Assembly (NCBI RefSeq): GCF_036013645.1
Contig: NZ_CP107869.1
Location: 8,122,001 to 8,186,000, forward strand
Source: Streptomyces sp. NBC_00490
Lineage (GTDB): Bacteria; Actinomycetota; Actinomycetes; Streptomycetales; Streptomycetaceae
Reading direction: 5' to 3'
DNA length: 64,000 nt
Shown: positions 1 through 8,530 of the stretch, piece by piece
How the letters are laid out: each line of letters opens with the position of its first letter
Numbering within the stretch: the first letter of the stretch is position 1
Notes under the pieces: model-generated
Told to the model about the DNA's origin: nothing
The model's input: only the letters and a program-made list of their open reading frames with translations
Databases searched by the model: none
Made by a program: the position numbers and the translations under genes

Positions 1-528
1 GACAGGGATCAGGTGGAGGTCCTGTTCGATGCGACGCGCCTCCTGTGCCAGGCGCCGCAGTTTGTCCGCGGGGGGAGCGTGCCACGCGCCGTCGAGGTGG
101 ATCAGGTTGGCGATCAGATCGAGGCGCCCTGGCTGCGCCTGGACAGCGATCCATCGGCAGCCATGTTCCTTGCCGGGGATCTCGATGCCGGCGGCTCGTG
201 CGAGCCGTTGAGCGACCTCGGCCCACTCCGGTCCGGTCAGTTCCCGGTCGTCCGGGTGAAGGCGGATGTCTAGGTGGAGGATCGCCCGCCGGTCGTCGTC
301 GGGGCTGTCGGCGAACGGATGCTCCAGGTAGGGGTCTTCGAGGTGCTCGGCCCACTGGACGGACGTCCAGATCCTCTGCTCGTCGTCCAGGGTGAAGTAA
401 TCCAGGCCGGGCCAGTGGGCGACGATCGTGTGCTCCGTCAGGCCCTCGTTCGGTGAGACCGGCCGCCCCAGCGCCTCTTCGAGCGGGTCGTGGGGCCGGT
501 GGGTCCGCTCGTGCAGGCGGGGGATCAC
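1..528 (-). CDS. Relaxase-like protein lacking the histidine motif (partial, runs off left edge)
   Basis: Visible are 176 codons of a leftward gene cut by the window edge. The GTG at 528 overlaps the stop of the upstream gene as GTGA, so the two are translationally coupled. Residues 85-145 align with residues 77-137 of the relaxase at 41252-42994: both carry a DR, then an EWA....R..A.GI helix, then GCRW.AV. In the relaxase this block leads into DDHIHIVATL, which holds the HxH metal ligands; here the same place reads PGRLDLIANL, so both histidines are gone. I infer a paralogue that kept the fold, perhaps for DNA or partner binding, and lost the nicking chemistry. The C-terminus is not visible. 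Confidence 0.8.
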   Translation of the reverse strand, partial: MIPRLHERTHRPHDPLEEALGRPVSPNEGLTEHTIVAHWPGLDYFTLDDEQRIWTSVQWAEHLEDPYLEHPFADSPDDDRRAILHLDIRLHPDDRELTGPEWAEVAQRLARAAGIEIPGKEHGCRWIAVQAQPGRLDLIANLIHLDGAWHAPPADKLRRLAQEARRIEQDLHLIPV

Positions 529-950
529 CGGCCGCTCCGGATGTCGGCGATGTGCACGAGCTGGCCCAGGGCGGTGGTGGTGTACCAGCCGCAGTCGATC
601 AGCTCGTCGCGGTCGGCGAACCGAGCGAGGAGGGTGTTCTCCATGGCCCGTAGATAGATCAGGCAGTCAGGGCAGCGGCGTGAGAGGTGCACGAGGTAGC
701 GGGGGTGGGCGGTGACGTAGGACTGGGCGCCGCCGGTCGCATCCCGCAGACGCCACCCGTCCTCGTCGGTCGGGGTGTGCCAGGAAGGGGCAACGACGCG
801 CATCGCGTCGCCCCACAGTTCTCCGCCGGCCACTCCCTTCAGGACGACGACGGTGTCACCGGCCTGGAAGTGGGCGTGGGTGATGTCCCGGTCGGGGGTG
901 AGCGGGTCGGGCGTCGGTGCGAAGGCCGAGGTGGGCGGGGGCTGGGACAT
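525..950 (-). CDS. Conserved hypothetical protein of the transfer operon
   Basis: A 141-residue protein starting at ATG 950, with GGAAGGA five to six bases upstream. The first 25 residues are Pro-rich; the rest is globular, with a central CPDC (residues 95-98) that could bind metal and a later DCGW. I do not recognise the family. It is the last complete gene of the leftward operon before the relaxase-like gene, which it overlaps by four bases. The gap upstream holds a 56-bp stem-loop element (992-1047) that may control this gene. Confidence 0.8.
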   Translation of the reverse strand: MSQPPPTSAFAPTPDPLTPDRDITHAHFQAGDTVVVLKGVAGGELWGDAMRVVAPSWHTPTDEDGWRLRDATGGAQSYVTAHPRYLVHLSRRCPDCLIYLRAMENTLLARFADRDELIDCGWYTTTALGQLVHIADIRSGR

Positions 951-991
951 GAGTTCCTTCCGCGCGGTTGCTGGCGGGTGGGAGCATCAAT

Positions 992-1047
992 AGTCCGGAG
1001 GAACGCCGGTTTGGCTAACCGGCGTTTCCCGGCTATGTTGCCCCGCC
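992..1047 (-). promoter_or_regulatory. Repeated 56-bp stem-loop element, copy 1
   Basis: An intergenic element, read on the minus strand towards the gene at 525-950. Arms AACGCCGGTT (1002-1011) and AACCGGCGTT (1017-1026) flank a 5-base loop. It matches copy 2 (25286-25341) at 49 of 56 positions, including GCAACATAGCCG before the stem and CTCCGGACT after it. One pair of the stem differs in both arms, so pairing is kept. It could be an operator, an RNA leader or a processing site. It has no U-tract, so I do not call it an intrinsic terminator. Confidence 0.7.
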
Positions 1048-1048
1048 G

Positions 1049-1546
1049 TCAGCGGAAGGGGTTCTCCGTCCCGCGGTCCGCCTCACTGGCCGCGTCGAGG
1101 AGTTCGAGCAGGTCAGTGCCGTCGGCGTCGCGCTGGTCGATCCACCATCCGGCACGGGTGATGGAGCGGGCCTTCTCCTCCAGCTCCGCCCAGTCCGCCT
1201 CGTCCCACGTGCCCTCGACGACGAGCGCGGTGTGCGCGGCCGTCATCAGTTGGTGGCGGGAGCGCTCGCCCCAGTCCAGGGCCTTCTCCGGGCCTTCCAG
1301 CTGCGGCATGTCGAACTGCTTGGCCCACGCGACGGCTGCCTCCTGCTCCTCGGCACGCTTGGTCGCGAGCCACTCGTCCTTGGACTCGGAGTCGGCGTCG
1401 CGCGCCGCCTTCCAGCAATCGGTGCAGTCCTTCGACGCGAGCCAACGGGCAAAGCCTGCCCGCTTGTCGGCAGGGCGATTGGACAGGTCATGATCCACGC
1501 TGTGGGAGCAGGCGTGCTCCACGGTCCAGTGCGTACGCACGGCCAT
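1049..1546 (-). CDS. Conserved hypothetical protein with Cys/His-rich N-terminus
   Basis: A 165-residue, acidic, mostly helical protein. ATG 1546 follows a good GAGGAG site. Near the N-terminus the spacing HACSH (residues 11-15) followed by CTDCW (residues 41-45) suggests a structural zinc site; the rest is charged helix with many Trp and Glu. I cannot assign a function. Its position beside the transfer genes suggests an accessory protein of the element. The 56-bp stem-loop lies directly downstream. Confidence 0.8.
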   Translation of the reverse strand: MAVRTHWTVEHACSHSVDHDLSNRPADKRAGFARWLASKDCTDCWKAARDADSESKDEWLATKRAEEQEAAVAWAKQFDMPQLEGPEKALDWGERSRHQLMTAAHTALVVEGTWDEADWAELEEKARSITRAGWWIDQRDADGTDLLELLDAASEADRGTENPFR

Positions 1547-1592
1547 AATTCGTTCTCCTCAAAAGGGGTTGGAAGGTGGGGGTGCGCCCAGA

Positions 1593-2435
1593 TCAGGGCG
1601 TCTTGTGCCGGCCCCGGAGTGGGCGGCGGTGTCGGCCGCGCGGCCGGTGTCCGGCGGGGCGGAGCTGTCGGCGCGCGGCGAGAAGGACGGCGAGGGCGAA
1701 GGCCGCGCCGGCGGCGGGGAGCACAGCGCTGGTGAGCGGCTGCTCGGCGAGGCGTGCGGCCAGGGCGGTACCCGCGGACTGTCCGACGCCGATCGAGAGG
1801 ATCAGCCACGCATACGCCTCGCTGGTTCAGCCCGCAGGGGGAGGGCATCGGTGGTCACGTGGGCGCAAGCGACCACGACGGTCAGGAACGCACCGGGCAC
1901 TGCGATGGCGGCGGTGCCGCGAACGGCGCGGGCAGGGTTACGAGCGGGAGCCACCCGGCGAGGAACGCCGCTGGCGATGATCAGCCGGTCGGCGGTGGTC
2001 CGACTCCAGGTGCGGCGCCCGTAGACGAGGCCGCCCAGGAGGCTGCCGGTGGAGAACGCGGCGGGGATGATTCCCGAGAGCATGTCCTGTTCGTGGTCCT
2101 CGGCTATGGCGATCGACCACACATTCATGGCCCCGATCGCGAACGCGATGCCGGTCAGCGAGACGAACAGGAGCAGCAGGCCGGGGCTGGTCAGCCGTCC
2201 AACGGGACCGTGCAGGGTGCCGACTGACGGCGTCGATCGCCAGCGCCGCGATGGCGGAGCGAGGACGACCACGGTGGTGCCGGCCAGGCCGAGGACGGCG
2301 GTGACGGTGAGCGCGACGCTGGGGTTGTACGCGGAGGCAAGGGCGGCGACGAGAAGGGGGCCGACGATGTACAGGAGGCCCTGCGTGCCGGTGTCGAGGG
2401 CGAGCGCGGCGTGCCGAAGGCGGGCGTCGGGCAGA
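1593..2435 (-). pseudogene. MFS transporter, C-terminal half (split and frameshifted)
   Basis: Minus-strand translation from about 2435 gives typical MFS helices: LDTGTQGLLYIVGPLLVAA, a charged loop, then LLLLFVSLTGIAFAIGAM and a later GSLLGGLVYG. Near 1840 the frame shifts, after which LSIGVGQSAGTALAARLAE continues to a stop at 1593. It has no start codon: its first codons (LPDARLRHAALALD) are exactly what is missing after the half at 6415-6807. The two pieces are one gene cut by the insert at 2436-6417, and the frameshift shows that it is also decaying. Confidence 0.75.
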
Positions 2436-2666
2436 TCGCACCCAATGTCACGTACAGCGTCCTGGTTTCATGTCCCCGAGGCAGAGTGGTTCGACCCTCG
2501 ACGGACATCGGCTCGGCGTGCCAACGGTGGTGACGCCCTGGCTGGACCTGTGGCAGCGCACCGAGTCGGCTTCATCGGTCGGCCCGGAGAAGCCGCGCGC
2601 CACCAACTCCGACTATCTGCAACGGCTGGGCAGCAGGATCGATGACGTACACAGTAGTGTTCTGCG

Positions 2667-4694
2667 ATGCGCTACACGGTGTGGGATCCGCATGCAGTTC
2701 GGTCGTTCGACCGGGCTAACCTCACTCAACAACAGCGGGCCTTGGCGGAAGGTGTGCTTCGTGCGCTCGAACCGGGCACCTATCTGAGCGAACACGTCGC
2801 CGGCGCGAACAGTGCCGTGCTGGCGCTCACCCGGTCCCACCACGTACTTGAGAGCCACGCCCGCGTCGATCAGCCGCGCGTGGGCCTGACTCGAACCGTG
2901 CTTGCGCAGGCCCTGAGTGATGTGGAGGCGGCGGTACCCGCGCACAGCGTCACGCCGAACGGCGCCTTCGTTATTGGGCAGGCCCAGCAGCTTCTGACGC
3001 TGGTGAACAGCGCCATGGTGGGAAGTCCCACGCGAGTGGTGAAACAGACGTACGCCAAGCAACTTGAGGCTCTCGTCCAGCCCGTCGCGAGCGCCGTCCG
3101 CTCCGCGCTTGCGACATTGTGGAACGGCGCTGTTCTGACCCCGGCCGTAGCCGGTCAAATCCGCGGCCAAGTCGCAGTTCTCGTAGCGCTCGAAGGGCGG
3201 GACGGGCTCGCTCTCAGGGACGATCTCGTCGCGGCGTTCAATCGCGGTCCGGTGGATGCGGCAAAACTGGCTGCCATCCTCTGGCCCGCGCGGAAGCAGT
3301 ACCGGGTCGCCCTGACTGTATCGGGCACACGGCTCTTGGAGGAACTGGATCGGCTCCTCCCTGGAGCGGCGCAGTGGCCATTGGTCGGCCCCGCCCTTCC
3401 TCCAGGGGTTCCTCGAAGCCCTGCGGTGCGCGGCCTGGTCACGGCCGTGATCGGAGGGGTCGGCTCCGGCACGCTGGTTCAGGTACCTGTGCAGGCCGCG
3501 GACGCCCACAGTGCGATCGCCCAGGCCCGGAGGGAGCTGACGGAGACACTGGACCAATATGCGGCAGGGCAGCGACTCCTGGACTTGGGTCTCAGCCCGC
3601 TTTCGGTCGTAATCGACCCGACTAATAGGCCGCTGCTGACGGAGAGCCGAGTGAGTGGCGGCAAGAGCGCTCGCCCCCTCACCAGCGGGTGGTCCGCTTC
3701 TCTCAGACCAGCCCTGCGCATGGCGAATCTGGCGGGCCAGGTGGATGCCCCGGTGGCCAGTGTGGCCCTGGCCTGGAGCGCCATCGAATCGATCGGGGTC
3801 ACGGCGGCTGACTTCGAGACCATAGCCAAAGCGTGTGCTTTGCACAGCGTGAGACAGCAGTTGCTGAGCGTCTATAAGTCTGTGACGGATTCAGCGAACG
3901 CGCAGCTGCGTCACACACGGTGGTATGCAGACAGCTTCGTAGCTGTGCTGGCCAAGGCCGAGCGCTCGCTCGCGGCAGCCGACCGGGGCACCACTGCCGC
4001 CGCGCAAGAGGCGGCATCCCGCCTCACGGACTCGCTGGCAGGTATCCGCCGACGGCAAGCCGAGGCTCAAGTGAATGCCGCGCAGCTGGAGAAGGTTCTC
4101 GCCCCGGCCATTGCCGTCGTCCGGCAGAACCTCCTGCAGGGTGGCGACCGCGACCATCCATGCAACATGTCCAGCTGGAAATTGGATCTGAACGACTTCC
4201 TGGATGCCGTACTACCACGTCAGGCGTCAACTCCCCCCACCGTCCAGCAGACGTCGGACGCACTGACCGTACTGGCTGATGTGGCAGGTGGCCTGGCCAG
4301 GGAGCAGCTGACAGCCTGGCAACACCGACTCGCGGCACCGTCAGCTCTCGTCGACTGGCTCAAAGGTCAACAGGAGCTCTTTCACGGCCTTTTGGCGTGG
4401 ATGTACGCAAGCCGAAACCTGGCCATCCACACCGGTCAGTTCTCTCTCCCCGCCGACATCCTGACTGCCCACGCAGGCAGAGGAATCGCCGACCTAATCC
4501 TAGAATTTCTCGGGCACTGGCATCAGGACCAACGGGGACGGGGACTGCCAGACGACGCACCGAGGGACATCGTCATTGAGCTAGCCGGCCGGCGGGACGA
4601 ACTCGTCCAGCATCTGGGCAGCGCCGCCTCGTGCCACCCACTTAACGTGGCCACGATCAGCGCCCCATACCGCGACTGTTGGCACAGGACGTGA
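2667..4694 (+). CDS. Large helical protein with C-terminal HEPN-type R-x4-H motif
   Basis: A 675-residue protein of unknown family, almost entirely helical, with no signal peptide or membrane segment. A long helical N-terminal part includes a SAIESIG-type segment near residue 375 and a coiled-coil-like stretch around 430-475. Near the C-terminus, ASRNLAIHTG places Arg583 and His588 in an R-x4-H arrangement, the active-site signature of HEPN RNases. It is the first gene of the insert and is followed after 158 bases by a second HEPN-motif gene. I infer an RNA-targeting or abortive-infection role. The ATG at 2667 has only a weak ribosome site, so a nearby start is possible. Confidence 0.75.
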   Translation: MRYTVWDPHAVRSFDRANLTQQQRALAEGVLRALEPGTYLSEHVAGANSAVLALTRSHHVLESHARVDQPRVGLTRTVLAQALSDVEAAVPAHSVTPNGAFVIGQAQQLLTLVNSAMVGSPTRVVKQTYAKQLEALVQPVASAVRSALATLWNGAVLTPAVAGQIRGQVAVLVALEGRDGLALRDDLVAAFNRGPVDAAKLAAILWPARKQYRVALTVSGTRLLEELDRLLPGAAQWPLVGPALPPGVPRSPAVRGLVTAVIGGVGSGTLVQVPVQAADAHSAIAQARRELTETLDQYAAGQRLLDLGLSPLSVVIDPTNRPLLTESRVSGGKSARPLTSGWSASLRPALRMANLAGQVDAPVASVALAWSAIESIGVTAADFETIAKACALHSVRQQLLSVYKSVTDSANAQLRHTRWYADSFVAVLAKAERSLAAADRGTTAAAQEAASRLTDSLAGIRRRQAEAQVNAAQLEKVLAPAIAVVRQNLLQGGDRDHPCNMSSWKLDLNDFLDAVLPRQASTPPTVQQTSDALTVLADVAGGLAREQLTAWQHRLAAPSALVDWLKGQQELFHGLLAWMYASRNLAIHTGQFSLPADILTAHAGRGIADLILEFLGHWHQDQRGRGLPDDAPRDIVIELAGRRDELVQHLGSAASCHPLNVATISAPYRDCWHRT

Positions 4695-4852
4695 ACAGGC
4701 AGCGACGAGCGGTGCCAATCGCGGCGGCTTATTCGGTAGCGTCGCACCCGAGTGAAACGGGACTATGACATAGATCGTGCGACGCTGAATGAGCCGGCCG
4801 TGGTAGTGGCAACCGACCGACACTTGTGTAGTTGTAGGGGCAGGAGTCCATC

Positions 4853-6085
4853 GTGTGGGAGCAGGACATCGGTTGCTTCCCGGTCCCCTTCGCGGAAGAT
4901 GGTGACGAATGGGCTCACCACCTCGGGAATGTCATGGGTTCCGGTTTTCACCGCATCAGTGGTACCGATGGTGTCGGAGGGCCTGTGGAGATGGGGCCGC
5001 CCCTGCACGGATCTGTAACGAGCATCCTTCGCGTTCACCCGCACCCCGCCGGCATCGCCTGCACTGTCGTCGGCGAGGACGGCACGCTGGCCCCTGACCA
5101 GGTCGATCCCTGGCGTATTGGTGCGCACGCGGCAGTGAGCGAGATCGGCCGTCACCAGCAGCCTCAGGTCTGGGATGCACTGGTAGGTCTCAGCCCCTCG
5201 GTCGGCCTTGGACCTGACACCTTGGGAGAGCTCGCAGCAAGGAGCCTCGGGCCTCTTGACCTGGCCTCTGCTGGTGTCTACATGCGCGAGTTCCGAGGAC
5301 CAGAGCGCGTCGACTCTCACTTCATCGGCATACGCCGCACCTTCCCGGTGATCGTCACCGGTCGAGTTACGACATACCACTGGGATCGCGTCGTTCCGGT
5401 TGCGCAGGTCCAGTTGCGCCGCGTCTGCGCCCTGTTGACGCTGAGTACCAGACTGCTCTGGGAGCCGCGGTCACACCCTTGGCCCCAGAGCCCCACCGGT
5501 CCGACCTTGAAGGTTCCTATCTCGGTCAACCCGGGGTTCTCGATGCCGAAAGGCCAGGAGTGGACCGGCGACGTCCCTCCGGGAACCGGGAACTGGAAAT
5601 TGCCGTGGTGGGTGGACCAGGCGTGGGAGAGGCTCGAGAACGACTCCGGACTAAACATCGCGCTCAACGCGTACTACGAGGCCGTGCGCCTGCAGAGACG
5701 CCACCCCTCGCTTGCGCTGCTCACTTACGTCGCCGCAATTGAGGGCGTCGGTATGCGCTTCGTCCCAGACGCTCTCTGTAACTGCCATCCCGAATGCACT
5801 CACAGCAAGGGAGTTGCCGAGAAGCGCTTCCGAAAAGCACTCAAGACAGTGCTGACGCAACGCGAGGTGAAAGAACTCGCTGGCCCGCTGTACGACAAGC
5901 GGTCGCACACGGGACATCGAGGAACGCTTTTCGGCTCGGAAGAGGTTTTCGGATACGCCCCCACCGGGATGTTCCAGGCCAGTCCTTACTTCGGATTCGA
6001 AGCATTGCTCCTCGGTCAATTGGCAACGGTCGCCAACGCGGTGCTGGTTAAAGCGTTCAGTGCCGCAGACAGTGGCCCCGGATAA
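4853..6085 (+). CDS. ApeA-like HEPN-domain protein, putative defence RNase
   Basis: A 410-residue protein; GTG 4853 follows GGAG at six bases. The N-terminal 230 residues are beta-rich and unrecognised, and may be a sensor. The C-terminal part resembles the Apea-like HEPN group: a long helix LLTYVAAIEGVG (around residue 295), a Cys/His-rich loop CNCHPECTHSKG (around 306), then YDKRSHTGHRG with Arg350 and His355 as R-x4-H. This motif is the catalytic centre of HEPN toxins and anti-phage RNases. It pairs with the upstream HEPN-motif gene. The functional call is an inference from motif and context. Confidence 0.75.
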   Translation: MWEQDIGCFPVPFAEDGDEWAHHLGNVMGSGFHRISGTDGVGGPVEMGPPLHGSVTSILRVHPHPAGIACTVVGEDGTLAPDQVDPWRIGAHAAVSEIGRHQQPQVWDALVGLSPSVGLGPDTLGELAARSLGPLDLASAGVYMREFRGPERVDSHFIGIRRTFPVIVTGRVTTYHWDRVVPVAQVQLRRVCALLTLSTRLLWEPRSHPWPQSPTGPTLKVPISVNPGFSMPKGQEWTGDVPPGTGNWKLPWWVDQAWERLENDSGLNIALNAYYEAVRLQRRHPSLALLTYVAAIEGVGMRFVPDALCNCHPECTHSKGVAEKRFRKALKTVLTQREVKELAGPLYDKRSHTGHRGTLFGSEEVFGYAPTGMFQASPYFGFEALLLGQLATVANAVLVKAFSAADSGPG

Positions 6086-6360
6086 TGGCCACTTGGCGAA
6101 GAGCCTGATGAAGAAACCTCACTGCGGATTACCAAAACTACTGCAGTTAGCATCACCCCAGGTTAGACGAGGCGTTGAGTGTCACCTAAATGTGCTGTTC
6201 ACAGGTTGTTGCGACGTGGCGCTGTGAATGCATCACCGTACGGATCATCAGCAGGGACACTGCATCGAGACCTGAAGTTACCGGAGAAACATCCCCTGAC
6301 CTGCGGTGTACCACTGTGCCCAACTATTTCTCTGATTGCGTGTTCGAGTCATAGAATCTA
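6086..6360. other. Non-coding tail of the insert
   Basis: A gene-free stretch downstream of the HEPN gene, visibly richer in A and T than its surroundings. I see no open frame with a plausible ribosome site. A GTTCGAGTC string near 6342 resembles a tRNA T-arm, but there is no cloverleaf. It ends at the 17-bp hairpin. Confidence 0.5.
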
Positions 6361-6399
6361 GTTGGCATCAGGCAGGTCACGAACCTGCCTGATGCCAAC
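6361..6399 (+). terminator. Perfect 17-bp hairpin ending the HEPN insert
   Basis: Arms GTTGGCATCAGGCAGGT (6361-6377) and ACCTGCCTGATGCCAAC (6383-6399) pair perfectly around the loop CACGA. It stands 276 bases after the second HEPN gene and 18 bases before the insert boundary. It may end the HEPN transcript and shield it from the convergent transfer operon. Without a U-tract it is a strong hairpin rather than a textbook intrinsic terminator. Confidence 0.65.
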
Positions 6400-6414
6400 T
6401 ACCGATCCTGCTCA

Positions 6415-6807
6415 CAGCAGCACGCTGGGCCGCAGGGCCCGCAGCCCGGCATCCAGGGACGGGGTGGGCAGGCGGGCGGCGACGACGATGGCCGTGGCGA
6501 GGCCCGGTCCGCCGTACGGTCCCGTCAGCGGAAGGGTCACCAGGAGAGCCGAGTTGAGTACGGCGGCCGGAAGATGCACCGCCGTCTGGCCGTGGCGGTC
6601 CATGAGGCGTCCCTTGACGGGCTGCACCACCGAGGAGGACAGCCCGTACAGAGCGCTGAGCAGTCGGCCGAAGGCGATGCTGCTGCCGCTTGAGGTGGCC
6701 CACAGGAGGATGGCGACGGGCGCCATGCCGTGGGGGAGTCGGCCAGTGAGGGGGCCGCCGAGGAGGCGGGCGACGTACGGGCTGCTCAGCACCGCGCCGT
6801 AGGTGAT
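6415..6807 (-). pseudogene. MFS transporter, N-terminal half
   Basis: Minus-strand reading begins ITYGAVLSSPYVARLLGGPL, then GRLPHGMAPVAILLWA, LYGLSSSVVQPVKGRLMDR and ends LRALRPSVLL at a stop created by the insert. These are the first four to five helices of an MFS permease, with the usual loop between helices 2 and 3. The codon where the family starts (M-T-Y) reads ATC here, so the start may also be lost. Its other half lies at 1593-2435. Confidence 0.75.
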
Positions 6808-8039
6808 GCGCGGTGCCGGGGCCGGGGGCGGTCGGGGACAACGGGTGCTTTCTCGGGGTCTAGCGGTGACGGGCGGTCGTGCTGGCACGGGGTGGCGGCG
6901 TGGGCGGGGTGGTGTCCACGGCCGGGCGCGGGCGGGCGCGCAGCACGGGGGCGCGGTGCGGGGGCAGGACGGCAATGGTTCGCGCCGAGGTATTCGGCCA
7001 CCTCTTCGACTTCGCGGGTGAGGAACTCGATCTGCGGGCCCAGCGCTGAGAGGCGGGCGGCGATCTGGCGGCCCTGCACGGTCTCCAGGGCGCTGGCGAA
7101 CTGGCTGCTCGTCTCCAGGAGTTCCTGCAGGCGGACCATCGGGCCGGCGGCGTAGCCGCGCTGGACGGCTCCGAGGAGAGCGTTCGATGCGTCACCGGCG
7201 GTGTGGCCTTCGACGACGTCGCGGATGAGTTCCTGCAGGGACACCTCCGGGGCCGGTGCCGGGCGGTTGAACCGGGAGACGTCCGCGCGCAGGATGCCGG
7301 GCGGGACCGGAGCGGGCAGGGCCTTGCCCGCCTCGTACTCGTGGGCGTAGTACCCGATCACCTGCCAGCCCGGTACCCCCGGATCGCCGCGCAGCGCGAC
7401 CACCGTCGAGTCGTTGTTCTCGACCAAGTAAGCGAGGGTGAGCGGCTGCCCGTCGGCGGCATACCACGACTCGGTCAGCTCCAGCTCGCCGCGCCGCTGC
7501 GCGGCCTGGGCCCTCTCGGTCCATATCTGCTGCTCCTCGTCGGTCAGCGGAGCCTTGTGGTGCTGGTCGGCGAGGCTGCTGGCGATAGAGCTGTGGTCCG
7601 CCCAAGCGGTGAGGTGCGGCCACAAGGCCGCGTGCTGAGTGAGTTCGGCCTGGGAGCCAGGGGCGGCCGGCCGGTCGAGGGCGCGGCGGATCTCGCCGGC
7701 GGAGGCAGCCAGGCCGTCCAGGACGGCCCGCCACCCGGCCAGGTGCCGGGCGGGTGGCAGCTCGTCGAGCACGAGGCGGGCGGCATCAAGGAGAGCCTCG
7801 GCGTGCGGGGCGAGGTGAGTGGCGTACACCTCCACGGCTGCCTTTTCGCGGTGGGCTCGTGCGGCTGCGGCGGCGCCTGCGTGGACGGTACGGCCGTAGC
7901 GGTCGCGTGTCATGTCGAGCGCGGCCTCGGTCTCGCTGTCGATGACCGCCATCCGCAAGCGGAAGTCGCGTGCCCCGTTGGCCAGTTCGGGAGCTGTCGG
8001 CAAGTGGCCGTCGGGGGCCGGGCTGCTCGCGGGTTTCAT
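6786..8039 (-). CDS. Conserved hypothetical helical protein of the transfer operon
   Basis: A 417-residue protein starting at ATG 8039 inside the ATGA overlap with the upstream gene. Residues 1-350 are helical, rich in Ala and Glu, with a small central beta region (WYAADGQPLTLAYLVENNDS, about residues 190-209). The last 60 residues are a Pro/Arg-rich tail that reads through the start of the MFS remnant and may have been extended by rearrangement. No signal peptide. The family is unknown to me; the operon context suggests a cytoplasmic accessory of conjugation. Confidence 0.75.
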   Translation of the reverse strand: MKPASSPAPDGHLPTAPELANGARDFRLRMAVIDSETEAALDMTRDRYGRTVHAGAAAAARAHREKAAVEVYATHLAPHAEALLDAARLVLDELPPARHLAGWRAVLDGLAASAGEIRRALDRPAAPGSQAELTQHAALWPHLTAWADHSSIASSLADQHHKAPLTDEEQQIWTERAQAAQRRGELELTESWYAADGQPLTLAYLVENNDSTVVALRGDPGVPGWQVIGYYAHEYEAGKALPAPVPPGILRADVSRFNRPAPAPEVSLQELIRDVVEGHTAGDASNALLGAVQRGYAAGPMVRLQELLETSSQFASALETVQGRQIAARLSALGPQIEFLTREVEEVAEYLGANHCRPAPAPRPRAARPPAPGRGHHPAHAATPCQHDRPSPLDPEKAPVVPDRPRPRHRASPTARC

Positions 8040-8494
8040 CGGGACCGCCCGCCGGTCGCGGCTGTCAAATGGACGGTCGGAGCGTACGTGGGCTTCGGCG
8101 GGATCGGCCGGGCCGCTGGCGGGGAGGTGGTGGGCGGTGCGGAGCGCTGCGTCGTCCGGCCGGCTGCGGCCTGGGCGAGACGGCTGCGGCGCTCCTGGAG
8201 TCCGTTGGGCCGGACGGGGCGCGGCGGGCCGGCCGAGAGGGACGGGTCGAGGCGGATGTCGGCCTGCACGGTGTAGCCGTTGCGGCGCAGGTCGTGGACG
8301 GCTTGGCGGGTGCGGCGGACTCCGTCGCGCTCGGGCTCGCTGAGCCGGTACAGGCCGGGTTCTCCGGGAACGGGCTCGAACTGCTCGCGCTCCAGGTACC
8401 AGTGGGCGAGGTGGGCGGGCAGGGCGGCGGTGAAGGAGGCCACGAAGCCGTGTTCCTCGTGGTCGCCGAAGGCGAAGTGGGTGCCGGGTCGCAA
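8036..8494 (-). CDS. Conserved hypothetical protein
   Basis: A 152-residue protein. I place the start at TTG 8494 because homologous-looking structure begins with THFAFGDHEEHG and a GAGGAG lies upstream. The N-terminal 80 residues form a compact domain with regular RRNGYTVQADIRLDP strands; the C-terminal half is basic and Pro-rich. It overlaps the next gene by four bases (ATGA). Function unknown. The frame upstream is not coding-like, which supports this start. Confidence 0.7.
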   Translation of the reverse strand: MRPGTHFAFGDHEEHGFVASFTAALPAHLAHWYLEREQFEPVPGEPGLYRLSEPERDGVRRTRQAVHDLRRNGYTVQADIRLDPSLSAGPPRPVRPNGLQERRSRLAQAAAGRTTQRSAPPTTSPPAARPIPPKPTYAPTVHLTAATGGRSR

Positions 8495-8530
8495 GGGGCG
8501 GGGCTCTCCTCGGGGCGTGGGGCGGAAGGG

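Larger units (their letters stand above)
2436..6417. mobile_element. About 4-kb foreign insert carrying two HEPN-motif genes
   Basis: The limits are set by rejoining the two halves of the interrupted MFS gene: ...PSVL stops at 6418 and PDARLRH resumes at 2432. Both joints carry GCAG (2432-2435 and 6417-6420), which could be a 4-bp target duplication or microhomology. The insert has no transposase or integrase and I see no matching terminal inverted repeats, so the mobilisation route is unknown. It holds genes 2667-4694 and 4853-6085, about 230 bp of leader, and a tail that looks more AT-rich than its surroundings and ends in a 17-bp hairpin. Gene orientation is opposite to the host operon. 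Confidence 0.65.

Noticed and set aside
2443..2666. Open frame over the left part of the HEPN insert
   Set aside because: No family resemblance or ribosome site; it could be leader sequence or a remnant, which cannot be decided here.
6330..6400. tRNA-like string GTTCGAGTC near the end of the HEPN insert
   Set aside because: No cloverleaf, anticodon arm or acceptor stem can be folded around it; the strong hairpin next to it explains the structure.
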